64,000 nucleotides of DNA from Aquamicrobium defluvii (GTDB taxonomy: Bacteria > Pseudomonadota > Alphaproteobacteria > Rhizobiales > Rhizobiaceae). Where the stretch lies: positions 62,001 through 126,000 of the forward strand of contig NZ_SNZF01000003.1 in NCBI RefSeq assembly GCF_004363725.1. The letters run 5' to 3'. The translations under genes and the position numbers were made by a program. Positions 9,903 through 18,312 of this stretch are shown here, one piece after another. The notes below the pieces were generated by a model, which was given only the letters and a program-made list of their open reading frames with translations, was not told the DNA's origin and did not search any database. The stretch's first letter is position 1. Each line of letters begins with the position of its first letter.

Positions 9903-9960
9903 GGGCCTCGACCCGCCGCTGAAACAACAAAAGCGCGGGTCGAGGCCCGCGCTTTTGTTG
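9903..9960. terminator. Bidirectional terminator with a competing alternative hairpin
   Basis: Positions 9925-9939 and 9946-9960 form a perfect 15-bp stem (GCGCGGG core flanked by A and T tracts) that can act as an intrinsic terminator for both convergent units. A second perfect 14-bp repeat, 9903-9916 with 9935-9948, shares the middle segment and excludes the first, an arrangement like terminator/antiterminator pairs. Confidence 0.75.
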
Positions 9961-9976
9961 GGTAAGGGAAAGACGC

Positions 9977-10672
9977 TTATTCCTCGTCGTCCTCTTCCGG
10001 CTCCGCGCCCTTCAGCGCCGAGAGCTTGGCGAACACGGCGTCGGCATCGAGCTCTGCATCCTCGTCGCGCGGCGCATCGGCCTGCGGGTCCAGGCGCTCG
10101 GTGAGCGAAGCCGGCAGCAGCGTATCGCCGGCCGGCTGGACGTGCTCGCGGTTGCGCGAAGCGCGCTGAACCTCGATGTCGAGATCGATCTGCGAGGTCA
10201 GGCCCAGCGTCACCGGGTCCATAGGCACCAGATTGGCGGAATTCCAGTGGGTGCGGTTGCGGATCTGCTCGATGGTCGCCTTGGTGGTGCCGACAAGGCG
10301 CGAAATCTGCGCGTCCTTGAGCTCGGGATGGTTGCGCACCAGCCACAGGATCGCATTCGGGCGGTCCTGGCGCTTGGAAAGCGGCGTGTAGCGCGGCCCC
10401 TTGCGCTTGGTCTCGGGCACCCGCACCTTCGGCTCGGAAAGCTTCAGGCGATGGTTGATGTCCTGCTCGCCGCGCGCGATCTCCTCGCGGCTGAGCTGGC
10501 CGGTGATGACCGGGTCCATGCCCTTGATGCCCTGCGCCGACTCGCCATCCGCGATCGCCTTCACCTCGAGCGGGTGCAGGCCGCAGAACTGGGCGATCTG
10601 GTCGAAGGAAAGCGCCGTATTGTCGACCAGCCAGACGGCTGTCGCCTTCGGCATGAGAAGCGTGTTTGCCAT
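9977..10672 (-). CDS. DUF1013 family regulator, TrcR-like
   Basis: A 231-aa alphaproteobacterial protein of the DUF1013 family, often annotated as the cell-cycle transcriptional regulator TrcR. It opens MANTLLMPKATAVWLVDNTALSFDQ and carries a helix-turn-helix-like segment (ISRLVGTTKATIEQIRNRTHWN, about 130-151). The C-terminus is strongly acidic (ending EEDDEE). The ATG at 10672 is preceded by AGAGGA; upstream codons in the same frame look non-coding. It is monocistronic and ends at the shared terminator. Confidence 0.82.
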   Translation of the reverse strand: MANTLLMPKATAVWLVDNTALSFDQIAQFCGLHPLEVKAIADGESAQGIKGMDPVITGQLSREEIARGEQDINHRLKLSEPKVRVPETKRKGPRYTPLSKRQDRPNAILWLVRNHPELKDAQISRLVGTTKATIEQIRNRTHWNSANLVPMDPVTLGLTSQIDLDIEVQRASRNREHVQPAGDTLLPASLTERLDPQADAPRDEDAELDADAVFAKLSALKGAEPEEDDEE

Positions 10673-10905
10673 CAAATAAAATCCTCTCGCTCGCCCGCGT
10701 CCCGTTACGCGGGCGGTGGTTTCACAAGCCACCGAAAAAGGGAAAATCCGGCTTCGTATAACCGCGTTCGGGTCCAAGGGCAAGAAAATCCGGCGGCAAA
10801 CCGCCGCCGCCGCGCCGTCATACAAGCGTCGCAGAAGCGTCATCGCGCTGAAATACAGGTGGCACAAAGGGAAGCGGCATTCTTCTCATGAGGGAAAGAG
10901 GTCCC

Positions 10906-13107
10906 ATGCGCACCCGTTCGTCACTTGTCGCGGCCATGGCCGCGCTTGCAGCTTCCGTCGCTCTTCCGGCCCACGCCGATCAGGTCTTCAACCGTATCGC
11001 AACCTTCCCGGTTGCGTCCAACCTGCCGGAAGGCACCGATCCGGCCACGCCGACGTCTTCCGAAATCATCACCGCCACCGAAGACGGCAACACCCTCGTC
11101 TATTCCGACAGCCCGCTGGGCGCCGTCGGCTTCATCGACATCACCGACCCGAAGGCGCCGAAGGCCGGAGGCATCGTAAGAATCGACGGCGAGCCGACCT
11201 CAGTGGTGGTGATCGGCACAAAATTGCTGGCCGGCGTCAACACCTCGAAGAGCCATACCGAGCCGTCCGGCAATCTCTCGGCCATCGATATCGCCTCGAA
11301 GAAAATCGAAGCGTCCTGCGATCTCGGCGGCCAGCCGGATTCGGTCGCTGCCAGCGAGGACGGCCGCTTCCTTGCCGTCGCCATCGAGAACGAGCGCGAC
11401 GAAGACCACAATGACGGCGAGCTCCCGCAGCTTCCCGCCGGCAATCTCAGGATCATCTCGCTGAAGGACGGCGCGCCGGACTGCGCCTCGATCCGCACCG
11501 TCGACCTGAACGGGCTTGCCGAAATCGCTCCGCAAGACGCCGAACCCGAATTCGTCGACTTCAACGAAGCCGGCGAGGTCGTCGTGACCCTGCAGGAAAA
11601 CAACCACATCGCCATCGTGAACGCCGAAACGGGCGAGATCGTCTCGCACTTCTCCGCCGGCTCGGTGTCTCTCGAAAACGTCGACACGAAGAAGGACGGC
11701 AAGCTCTCCTTCACCGGCAAGGTGGAAAACGCCCCGCGCGAGCCGGACGCCGTGCGATGGCTCGACAACGATCGCCTCGTCATCGCCAATGAAGGCGACT
11801 ACAAGGGCGGCTCGCGTGGCTTCACCATCTTCTCCAGAACGGGCGAAGTGCTCTACGAATCCGGCCCGGGCTTCGAACATATCGCGGCCCGGCTCGGCCA
11901 TTATCCCGAGCACCGCAACAAGAAGGGCATCGAGCCCGAGGGCATGGAAGTCGGCACCTATGGCGAGCAGAAGCTGATCTTCGTCGGCGCCGAACGCGCT
12001 TCGCTGGTCGGCGTCTATGAGGACACCGGCGCAGAGCCGAAATTCCTTCAGGCGCTGCCGTCCGGCATCGGGCCGGAAGGTCTGCTGGCGCTGCCCGCCC
12101 GCAATCTCTTCGTCACCGCCAACGAGACCGATCTGGGGGAGGACGGCGCCGCCCGCTCGCATGTCATGATCTTCGAGCGCTCCGAGGGACAGCCGGCCTA
12201 CCCGATGATCCAGTCCGACAACGACGCCAACGGCCTGCCGATCGGCTGGGGCGCGCTGTCCGGCCTCGCCGCCGACCCGCAGACGCCCGGAAAGCTCTAT
12301 GCCGTCTCGGATTCGGTCTATGGCAGCGAGCCGGCGATCTTCACCATCGATGCCACGCAAAACCCGGCCCGCATCGTTGCCAGGACGGTGATCACCCGTG
12401 GCGGCAACCCGGCCCAGAAGCTCGACCTCGAAGGCATCGCCTCCGACGGTGAAGACGGCTTCTGGCTGGCCAATGAGGGCGACGTTTCCAAGCTGGTGCC
12501 GCACGCCATCTTCCGCGTCAACGCCGAGGGCGAGATCAGGCAGGAAATCGCCCTGCCCGCCGAACTGGTCGCCCACCAGACCCGCTTCGGCCTCGAGGGT
12601 ATCACCACCGTGGGCGAAGGCGACGACCTGACGCTGATCGCGGCCGTACAGCGCGAATGGGGCAACGACCCCAGGGACGAAGTGAAGCTGCTTGCCTACA
12701 AGCCGAAGAGCAAGGAATGGTCGGCCGTGCGCTACCCGCTGGAGAAGGCGGAAAGCGGCTGGATGGGCCTGTCCGAGGTCACCGCCCATGACGGCAGGCT
12801 CTACATCGTCGAGCGCGACAATCTGATCGGCGATGCTGCGAAGGTGAAGCGCGTCTACAGCGTTGCGCTCGATGGCTTCAGGCCGGCCGAACTGGGTGGC
12901 GAATTGCCGGTGGTCGAAAAGACGCTGGCGCGCGACCTGCTGCCTGACCTGAAGTCCGCCACCAACGGCTATGTGGTCGACAAGATCGAGGGCTTCACCA
13001 TCGACAAGGCCGGCGAGGCCTTCGTGGTCACCGACAATGACGGCGTCGACGATTCCTCCGGGGAAACCCTGTTCCTCCGCCTCGGCAACATTGCCGCAGT
13101 GAACTGA
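10906..13107 (+). CDS. Exported phytase-like esterase/beta-propeller protein
   Basis: A 733-aa protein with a signal peptide ending ASVALPAHA. The N-terminal half (about 30-400) resembles the choice-of-anchor-I/alkaline phosphatase-like beta-propeller; the C-terminal half (about 430-730) resembles the 'esterase-like activity of phytase' domain, with ALSGLAADPQTPGKLYAVSDS and LDLEGIASDGEDGFWLANEGD as characteristic blocks. It should be periplasmic or secreted and may act on phosphate esters, though the real substrate is unknown. The second ATG (10906) follows GGGAAAGAGG and starts the signal peptide cleanly. It is divergent from the TrcR-like gene. Confidence 0.75.
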   Translation: MRTRSSLVAAMAALAASVALPAHADQVFNRIATFPVASNLPEGTDPATPTSSEIITATEDGNTLVYSDSPLGAVGFIDITDPKAPKAGGIVRIDGEPTSVVVIGTKLLAGVNTSKSHTEPSGNLSAIDIASKKIEASCDLGGQPDSVAASEDGRFLAVAIENERDEDHNDGELPQLPAGNLRIISLKDGAPDCASIRTVDLNGLAEIAPQDAEPEFVDFNEAGEVVVTLQENNHIAIVNAETGEIVSHFSAGSVSLENVDTKKDGKLSFTGKVENAPREPDAVRWLDNDRLVIANEGDYKGGSRGFTIFSRTGEVLYESGPGFEHIAARLGHYPEHRNKKGIEPEGMEVGTYGEQKLIFVGAERASLVGVYEDTGAEPKFLQALPSGIGPEGLLALPARNLFVTANETDLGEDGAARSHVMIFERSEGQPAYPMIQSDNDANGLPIGWGALSGLAADPQTPGKLYAVSDSVYGSEPAIFTIDATQNPARIVARTVITRGGNPAQKLDLEGIASDGEDGFWLANEGDVSKLVPHAIFRVNAEGEIRQEIALPAELVAHQTRFGLEGITTVGEGDDLTLIAAVQREWGNDPRDEVKLLAYKPKSKEWSAVRYPLEKAESGWMGLSEVTAHDGRLYIVERDNLIGDAAKVKRVYSVALDGFRPAELGGELPVVEKTLARDLLPDLKSATNGYVVDKIEGFTIDKAGEAFVVTDNDGVDDSSGETLFLRLGNIAAVN

Positions 13108-13115
13108 TCAGCCAA

Positions 13116-13142
13116 GGCGGGCCGTCAGCATGGCGGCCCGCC
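13116..13142. terminator. Shared hairpin between convergent genes
   Basis: A perfect 9-bp GC-rich stem (13116-13124 with 13134-13142) lies 9 bp after the phytase-like gene, and the stop codon of the DUF1284 gene falls in its loop. It has no T tract and probably acts as a compact bidirectional terminator. Confidence 0.55.
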
Positions 13143-13556
13143 CACCTTCGCACCTGAAAAGCCGTCGACAACGACCGCCTCGCACAGGCCGGCCCATTCG
13201 CAGCCCGCGCAGGCGGCGCGCGTCAGCCCGGCCGCAAAGCCAGACCGCAACCTCGCGAGCAGGATGGCGTCGGGAGCGATGCGCTCCCCAACGCCAATGC
13301 GCCGGCCAAGCAGATCGCCGACATCGCGGGCGGCCTGCGCATCCCTTTCCAGAACGCTTTCGTTGAAGCAATGCGCCCCGGCCTCTGCCAGCAGCGGGGC
13401 GCAGACATCGTCCGGCCCCTCAACGATCACGATGTCCTCGCCCCGGCTCAGCCGCGCGGCGATCACGTCATAGTTGGCTGTGAAGGCAGGCGTATACCCC
13501 CTGCCGATATAGGTGAGCATGCACAGAAGGTGATGCGCCCGCAGCCTGATGGTCAA
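13125..13556 (-). CDS. DUF1284 family cysteine-rich protein
   Basis: A 143-aa protein opening with a TTG start and TIRLRAHHLLCML, the hallmark of DUF1284. The TTG overlaps the bioY stop as TTGA, so translation is probably coupled to bioY. There are cysteines in HHLLC, in the middle (CAPLLAEAGAHC) and in a terminal CAGCEWAGLC cluster; together with the paired histidines they could hold a metal or Fe-S centre. The function is unknown. Coupling to a biotin transporter suggests, but does not prove, a link to biotin. Confidence 0.82.
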   Translation of the reverse strand: MTIRLRAHHLLCMLTYIGRGYTPAFTANYDVIAARLSRGEDIVIVEGPDDVCAPLLAEAGAHCFNESVLERDAQAARDVGDLLGRRIGVGERIAPDAILLARLRSGFAAGLTRAACAGCEWAGLCEAVVVDGFSGAKVGGPPC

Positions 13557-14146
13557 GGCTGCTTCGGCTCCGCCTTTCCGTTCGGGAACAGCCTGAGCGT
13601 GGCCGCCGCCAGCGCCGACTTCAGCACGCCGCCGACGATAAAGGGCGTGACGCCAAGGGCAAGCGCCTTCTCGAAGCCGACGATTCCGGCCAGCCAGACC
13701 GCGCCGATGGCGAGGCAAAGGCCGTTGCCGATCAGCATGGCCGCAAAAGCCAGCGTGATCCGCTCGGCATTCCAGCCGCGCTCGACCAGCCAGCCGACGA
13801 GGGCAGCCACCACCGGAAACGCAAACAGATAACCCGCAGTGGGGCCGGCGAAAGGCGCGAGCCCGCCCGCGCCTCCGGCCAGCACCGGCATGCCGGCAGC
13901 CGCCTCGCCAAGCCACGCCACCACGGTGAGCGCCCCAAGCCGCCAGCCGTAGAGCGCGCCGACAAGCGTCACCGCAAAAGTCTGCATGGTGATCGGCACC
14001 GGGATCATCGGCACCTCGATCCACGACGACAGCGTCAGCAGCAGCGTGCCGATCGCGACAGCCGCCACCTGCCACAACAGCGGACGCTCCTGAAGCCGAA
14101 GCGGGTTGAGAGCCGGATTTCCAGCACGGATTTCGGATTGCGACAT
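13553..14146 (-). CDS. bioY: Biotin transporter S component BioY
   Basis: An integral membrane biotin-binding protein of 197 aa with six hydrophobic segments. The block VPITMQTFAVTLVGALYGWRLG (about 50-71) and GGAGGLAPFAGPTAGYLFAFP (about 91-111) are BioY signatures. No bioM/bioN genes are nearby, so it may work alone or with a shared ECF module. GGAGAAG precedes the ATG. Two BioR-type sites overlap its promoter, and a TATAAT -10 is embedded in the nearer one, so the gene should be repressed when biotin is sufficient. Confidence 0.93.
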   Translation of the reverse strand: MSQSEIRAGNPALNPLRLQERPLLWQVAAVAIGTLLLTLSSWIEVPMIPVPITMQTFAVTLVGALYGWRLGALTVVAWLGEAAAGMPVLAGGAGGLAPFAGPTAGYLFAFPVVAALVGWLVERGWNAERITLAFAAMLIGNGLCLAIGAVWLAGIVGFEKALALGVTPFIVGGVLKSALAAATLRLFPNGKAEPKQP

Positions 14147-14161
14147 TGGGTCTTCTCCAAA

Positions 14162-14191
14162 TTATAGATAATTTCTTGTTATGATCTATTA
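14162..14191 (-). promoter_or_regulatory. Tandem BioR operator boxes in the bioY promoter
   Basis: TTATAGATAA at 14162-14171 matches the BioR consensus TTATMKATAA exactly, and TGATCTATTA at 14182-14191 matches 8 of 10. Their centres are 20 bp apart, two helical turns. On the minus strand the first box contains a TATAAT -10 element, so bound repressor would block RNA polymerase at bioY. Confidence 0.82.
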
Positions 14192-14418
14192 TCGAATCCA
14201 TATTTTTCCGCGCAAGGCAAGCGCCTTTGGTCGAGACGCGCCTGTCCAGACGCCTGCGGCGGGCGTCACAGTTGCGATTGATAGAAAATTTCAGTTTGAT
14301 TTCAACGCGTTGCTTCTGGCCTTCACAGCCGCTGGCAGAAGACAGAGCGGGGGAAAGCGGAAGATCGCGCTACGACGGGGAAGAAAAATACCGGATCGCG
14401 TCCGGAAAACCGGAAAAT

Positions 14419-15087
14419 TCACCCCACGATGGCGAAGGCTTCGCGGGTTGCGCCGGATTTCATGCGCACCGGGCGCTGGCCGATCCACTGGACATGGCTG
14501 GCAAGGATGGAAAGGGCGCTCTCTGTCTGTCCCTGACGCAACGCGGAAAGAATGGCGCGGTGATCGTGGTCGGTGCGGGTTTCCCATTCGGAGCGCCACG
14601 CGGCGAAGAGAAAGCGGGCGCTGGCCGCATGCAGGTCGTCGATGGTCGCCAGCAGGCGCGGCATGGCGCAGGGCGTCAGGATCAGGCGATGGAAGGTGCG
14701 GTTGGCTTCCTCCCAGGAGCGAACGTCGCGCGAGCGGTCGCCGGCGCGGGTCGCCTCCTCGGCCTGGTCGAGGATGGCGGCGGTCAGATGCGGCGCGGCA
14801 TGACGCAGGGCCAGAACCTCCAGCGCCGCACGCATCTCGGCAACCTCCTTCACCTCGTTGAGGTCGAAAGCGGCAACGCGCACGCCCCGGCGGGCCTCGC
14901 TGACGGCGAGCCCCTGCGCTTCCAGCCGCCGGAACGCCTCGCGCACCGGCACATGGCTGGCGCCGAACTCCTCGGCGATATGGTCCTGCCGCAGCCGCGC
15001 GCCCGGTTCGATCGCACCTGAAATGATGCGCTCGGCCAGAGCTTTTGCGATTCGCACCGCGATGGTGTCGTCCTTGCCCGATTCCAT
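14419..15087 (-). CDS. bioR: GntR-family regulator, BioR-like biotin repressor
   Basis: A 222-aa FadR-subfamily GntR regulator. The winged helix is near residues 10-75 (ERIISGAIEPGARLRQDHIAEEFGASHVPVREAFRRLEAQG), and a helical FCD effector domain follows. Its position beside bioY with two BioR boxes argues for BioR, the alphaproteobacterial regulator of biotin synthesis and uptake. The ATG at 15087 is preferred; a TTG 45 bp upstream would add 15 residues. Just upstream, 15091-15100 reads as a 7-of-10 match to the BioR consensus (TAGATAA half intact), so autoregulation is possible. bioBFDAZ is not in this window. Confidence 0.8.
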   Translation of the reverse strand: MESGKDDTIAVRIAKALAERIISGAIEPGARLRQDHIAEEFGASHVPVREAFRRLEAQGLAVSEARRGVRVAAFDLNEVKEVAEMRAALEVLALRHAAPHLTAAILDQAEEATRAGDRSRDVRSWEEANRTFHRLILTPCAMPRLLATIDDLHAASARFLFAAWRSEWETRTDHDHRAILSALRQGQTESALSILASHVQWIGQRPVRMKSGATREAFAIVG

Positions 15088-15197
15088 GACCGCTAGATAA
15101 GGCGGACACGGCGCCTGTGTCGATAAGGCCAAATGCCTGCGAAGAAACGGGCGCCTTCATTGTGTGCAGTGCAACATGATGCACATTCGGCAGGCAT

Positions 15198-15231
15198 AAA
15201 AAACAAAACCCGCCGGACAGGGTCCAGCGGG
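15198..15231 (-). terminator. Intrinsic terminator of the DUF1127 gene
   Basis: On the minus strand, a 10-bp stem with one G-T wobble (15222-15231 with 15209-15218) is followed directly by TTTTGTTTTTT. It lies about 60 bp past the DUF1127 stop codon. Confidence 0.85.
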
Positions 15232-15292
15232 CTTGGAGCCGGAGGCGCTGTTTCCAGCGCCAGACATCGGCTCTGCTTGACGTGCTCTCCGA

Positions 15293-15433
15293 TCAGAGAG
15301 CGGCGCGGGCAACCGAAGGAATGTCGGCGCGGTTGATGCCGAGATCCTTGAGTTCGCGGCTGTTCAGGCGGTTGAGCGCACGAACGGTCTGGTTGTAGCG
15401 GCGCCAGTTCTTGTAGGACTGAATCAGGTTCAT
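15293..15433 (-). CDS. DUF1127 small arginine-rich protein
   Basis: A 46-aa protein reading MNLIQSYKNWRRYNQTVRAL at its start, followed by NRLNSRELKDLGINRADIP, the conserved DUF1127 core. A strong AGGAGG lies 5 nt before the ATG, and a T-tailed terminator follows, so it is an independent, well expressed small gene. Short DUF1127 proteins of Agrobacterium and relatives affect phosphate, carbon and RNA metabolism and are often stress- or phase-regulated; that is family knowledge and nothing here fixes the role. Confidence 0.93.
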   Translation of the reverse strand: MNLIQSYKNWRRYNQTVRALNRLNSRELKDLGINRADIPSVARAAL

Positions 15434-15540
15434 GTTTGCCTCCTAAGGTGTCTGAATTCGATGCCCTGTAGATAGGCTGTCCTGCCCATTTATTGAACAG
15501 ACGCTTTTGCATAGCGGCAATGCGTTTGTGCATCGCAACA

Positions 15541-15566
15541 TAAACGAAAGGTTAAGCGAACCTTTC
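15541..15566 (-). terminator. Terminator after the quinone oxidoreductase gene
   Basis: A perfect 8-bp hairpin (15546-15553 with 15559-15566) begins 3 bp after the stop codon of the oxidoreductase gene. On the minus strand it is followed by GTTTATGTT, giving a modest T-rich tail. Confidence 0.65.
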
Positions 15567-15568
15567 CA

Positions 15569-16579
15569 TCATGCCACGTCGAGCACGATCTTGCCGATTG
15601 CCTCGCCGCTCTCCAGCCGCTCATGCGCGCGCCATGCTTCCCTGAGCGGATAGATCATGTCCATGACCGGCGCGACGCGGCGGCTGGCCAGAAGCGGCCA
15701 CACCTCCGCTTCCAGCGCGGCAGCCACCTTGCCCTTGAATTCGTCGCTGCGCGGCCGGAGCGTCGAGCCCGTATGCACCAGCCGCTTGGCCATCAGCCTT
15801 GCGAAATTGGCGCTGGCCACCGCACCGCCCTGAACGGCGATCTGGACGATGCGCCCCTCTTCGGCGGCAGCGATGTAGTTGCGGTCGACATAGTCGCCGC
15901 CCACCATGTCGAGGATGACGTTGGCGCCCTTGCCCTGCGTTACCTCCCTGACCGCTGTGACGAAATCCTCTTCGCGGTAGTTCACCGCGCGCTCGGCGCC
16001 GAGTTTCAGGCACATCCCGCATTTGTCCGCCGATCCCGCCGTGGCGATCACCCGCGCACCGCGCGCCGTCGCCAGCTGGATCGCGGTGGTGCCGATGCCT
16101 GAGGAGCCGCCATGCACCAGCAGCGTCTCCCCCGCCCTGAGGCCGCCGCGCTCGAACACATTGTGCCAGACCGTGAAATAGGTTTCCGGCACCGCAGCCG
16201 CCTCGCTGAAGGTGAAGCCGGAGGGAACGGGCAGGACATGGCTTGCGTGCACCCTGACATATTCGGCATAGCCGCCGCCCGGCGTCAGCGCGCACACATG
16301 GTCGCCGATGCGCCAGCGCCCGGCGCCTTCGCCGATAGCGGCCACCTCGCCGGCCACCTCCAGCCCCGGAAGATCGGATGCGCCGGGCGGCGGCGGATAG
16401 GAACCGTTGCGCTGGGCGATGTCGGGGCGATTGACGCCCGCCGCCCGCACCCGGATCAGGATCTCGCCCGGTCCCGGCAGAGGCACCGGCCGCCGCTCCG
16501 GCTTCAGAACTGCTGGCCCGCCCGGTTCTGAAATGGCGATTGCCGTCATCGTCTGCGCCAGTCCGTCGCTCGTCGTCAT
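15569..16579 (-). CDS. NAD(P)H-quinone oxidoreductase, PIG3-type MDR family
   Basis: A 336-aa zinc-independent medium-chain reductase. It has the MDR N-terminal fold (GPGEILIRVRAAGVNRPD), the LPGLEVAGEV strand and a nucleotide-binding block LLVHGGSSGIGTTAIQLA near residues 150-167. It resembles the PIG3/QOR subfamily that reduces quinones with NADPH. The ATG at 16579 follows GGAGAGCGGAG; 48 bp of open frame upstream is ignored. It is divergent from the DUF1192 gene. Confidence 0.85.
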   Translation of the reverse strand: MTTSDGLAQTMTAIAISEPGGPAVLKPERRPVPLPGPGEILIRVRAAGVNRPDIAQRNGSYPPPPGASDLPGLEVAGEVAAIGEGAGRWRIGDHVCALTPGGGYAEYVRVHASHVLPVPSGFTFSEAAAVPETYFTVWHNVFERGGLRAGETLLVHGGSSGIGTTAIQLATARGARVIATAGSADKCGMCLKLGAERAVNYREEDFVTAVREVTQGKGANVILDMVGGDYVDRNYIAAAEEGRIVQIAVQGGAVASANFARLMAKRLVHTGSTLRPRSDEFKGKVAAALEAEVWPLLASRRVAPVMDMIYPLREAWRAHERLESGEAIGKIVLDVA

Positions 16580-16716
16580 CTCCGCTCTCCCGCTCTTGGA
16601 GGATGCGACCCTGTTTGCACGCCGCACATGCCCTATCTATGGTTGGCTTTCTATTCCGAATGGCGGCGCAGGCAAACCGCCTGCGCCGGATGTGACAGGA
16701 TTTTCGGGGAATGGCC

Positions 16717-16911
16717 ATGGCGATCTTCGACGACGAACCGGCAGGAAAAAGCGGCCAGCATGAAATCGGCCGCGATCTGAGCAAGCTCTCTCTGGACGAC
16801 CTGAGGGCCCGCATCGACATGCTGCGCGGTGAAATCGCGCGCACCGAAGCGGAACTGCAATCCAGGGACGCGACGCTGTCGGCGGCCGAGGCGCTGTTTC
16901 GGCGCGGCTAG
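16717..16911 (+). CDS. DUF1192 small protein
   Basis: A 64-aa protein opening MAIFDDEPAGK and continuing LSKLSLDDLRARIDMLRGEIARTEAELQSR, a predicted short coiled coil typical of DUF1192. The second ATG is chosen because GGGGA lies 6 nt before it, whereas it directly abuts the first ATG at 16711. The function is unknown; the family is widespread in Alphaproteobacteria. Confidence 0.88.
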   Translation: MAIFDDEPAGKSGQHEIGRDLSKLSLDDLRARIDMLRGEIARTEAELQSRDATLSAAEALFRRG

Positions 16912-17032
16912 CCCCCTTCCGGTCTGAAGGATCGCGACGCATCATTGTCGTCAACCGGGGAGACGGCCACCGAAAAGCCTGAAACAATCTGCCGAGATAA
17001 CCAGCAGACGTGATTCGACGCCGGACCCCTAC

Positions 17033-18280
17033 ATGCTTGCAGCCTACAGACCGATCCTGTCCCTTCTGCGCGGCACGGCCTTCCTGCTGGCCGCCTCCGG
17101 CCTGCATGGCCTGCTCCTGCCGCTGCGCGGGCAGATGGAGGGCTTCTCGACCACATCGCTCGGCCTGATCGGCACGGCCTGGGCCGCCGGCTTCGTGCTC
17201 GGCTGCTACTTCGCACCGCGCATCGTGCGGCGAGCCGGCCATGTGCGCGCCTTCGGCACCTTCGCCGCCTGCGCCGCCATCATCGCCCTGCTCACGGGCC
17301 TCGTCATCAACGAAGCCGCGTGGATCATCCTGCGTGCCTTCACGGGCTTCGTCATGGCCGGCGCCTTCATGGTCATCGAAAGCTGGCTGAACGAGAAATC
17401 CACCAACGAGAACCGCGGCACCGTCTTCGGCCTCTACATGATGGTCACCTATGCCTCGATCATGGGCGGCCAGATGATCGTGGCCGCCGGCGATGTCGGC
17501 TCGGCCTCTCTGTTCATGATCACCGGCATCTTCTTCTGCCTGTCGCTCATCCCCACTGCGGTTTCGACCGCCTCCCACCCGCAACCTCTTCAGGACGTCT
17601 CGCTGGACCTGAAGGGCTTGTACGCCAACTCTCCTGTGGCGGCGTTTGCCTGCCTCCTGGTCGGCGTCGCCAACGGCGCATGGGGCACGCTGGGCGCGGT
17701 CTATGGCGCGCGCATCGGCATATCGACGGCGCAGATCGCGCTGATGATGAGCCTGGTCGTGATTGCCGGCGCATTCATGCAGCTTCCGGCCGGCCGCCTC
17801 TCGGACCGCACCGACCGCCGCTATGTGCTCGTGGGCGCCTCGGTCGGGGCCGCCCTGTCCGCCCTGCTGGTCTTCCTCGTGCAACCGCGTTCCGGCGCGG
17901 TCGTGCTGGCGATGACCGCCGCCTATGGTGCCTTCGCCTATACGCTCTATTCGATCGCCGTCGCCCACGCCAACGACCATGCGAAGGCCGAGGAATTCGT
18001 CAAGGTATCCGGCGGGCTGCTCATCCTCTATGGCTTCGGAACCATGGTCGGACCGATGCTGGCGGCTGCCATGATGGAGTGGTGGCGTCCCGAAAGCCTG
18101 CTCCTTACCACGGCGCTGGCCCACCTTCTCATCGCCGGCTACACCACCCTGCGCATCAGGCAGCGTGCACCGGTCCCGATCGAGGATCGCGAGGCTTTCG
18201 CCACGCTGCCGGTCGAACGGTCGATTACGCCGCAGTCGATGACGCTCGATCCGCGCACAAAAAATGAAACCGATGGTTGA
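17033..18280 (+). CDS. Major facilitator superfamily transporter
   Basis: A 415-aa MFS permease with twelve hydrophobic segments. The A-like loop is GCYFAPRIVRRAG (about 63-75) and the repeat in the second half is GRLSDRTDRRYVL (about 258-270). It resembles the YcaD/UMF-type carriers that give no clear substrate. No strong ribosome-binding site precedes ATG 17033. The gene stands alone, with an ArsR-type regulator starting 33 bp downstream that may be co-transcribed. Confidence 0.85.
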   Translation: MLAAYRPILSLLRGTAFLLAASGLHGLLLPLRGQMEGFSTTSLGLIGTAWAAGFVLGCYFAPRIVRRAGHVRAFGTFAACAAIIALLTGLVINEAAWIILRAFTGFVMAGAFMVIESWLNEKSTNENRGTVFGLYMMVTYASIMGGQMIVAAGDVGSASLFMITGIFFCLSLIPTAVSTASHPQPLQDVSLDLKGLYANSPVAAFACLLVGVANGAWGTLGAVYGARIGISTAQIALMMSLVVIAGAFMQLPAGRLSDRTDRRYVLVGASVGAALSALLVFLVQPRSGAVVLAMTAAYGAFAYTLYSIAVAHANDHAKAEEFVKVSGGLLILYGFGTMVGPMLAAAMMEWWRPESLLLTTALAHLLIAGYTTLRIRQRAPVPIEDREAFATLPVERSITPQSMTLDPRTKNETDG

Positions 18281-18312
18281 GAATTAGGTGAGTTTGACGC
18301 ACTACTAGAATC

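Noticed and set aside
14291..15184. A 297-codon minus-strand frame overlapping bioR
   Set aside because: It is Arg/Pro/Gly-rich and out of frame with a clear GntR regulator covering the same bases.
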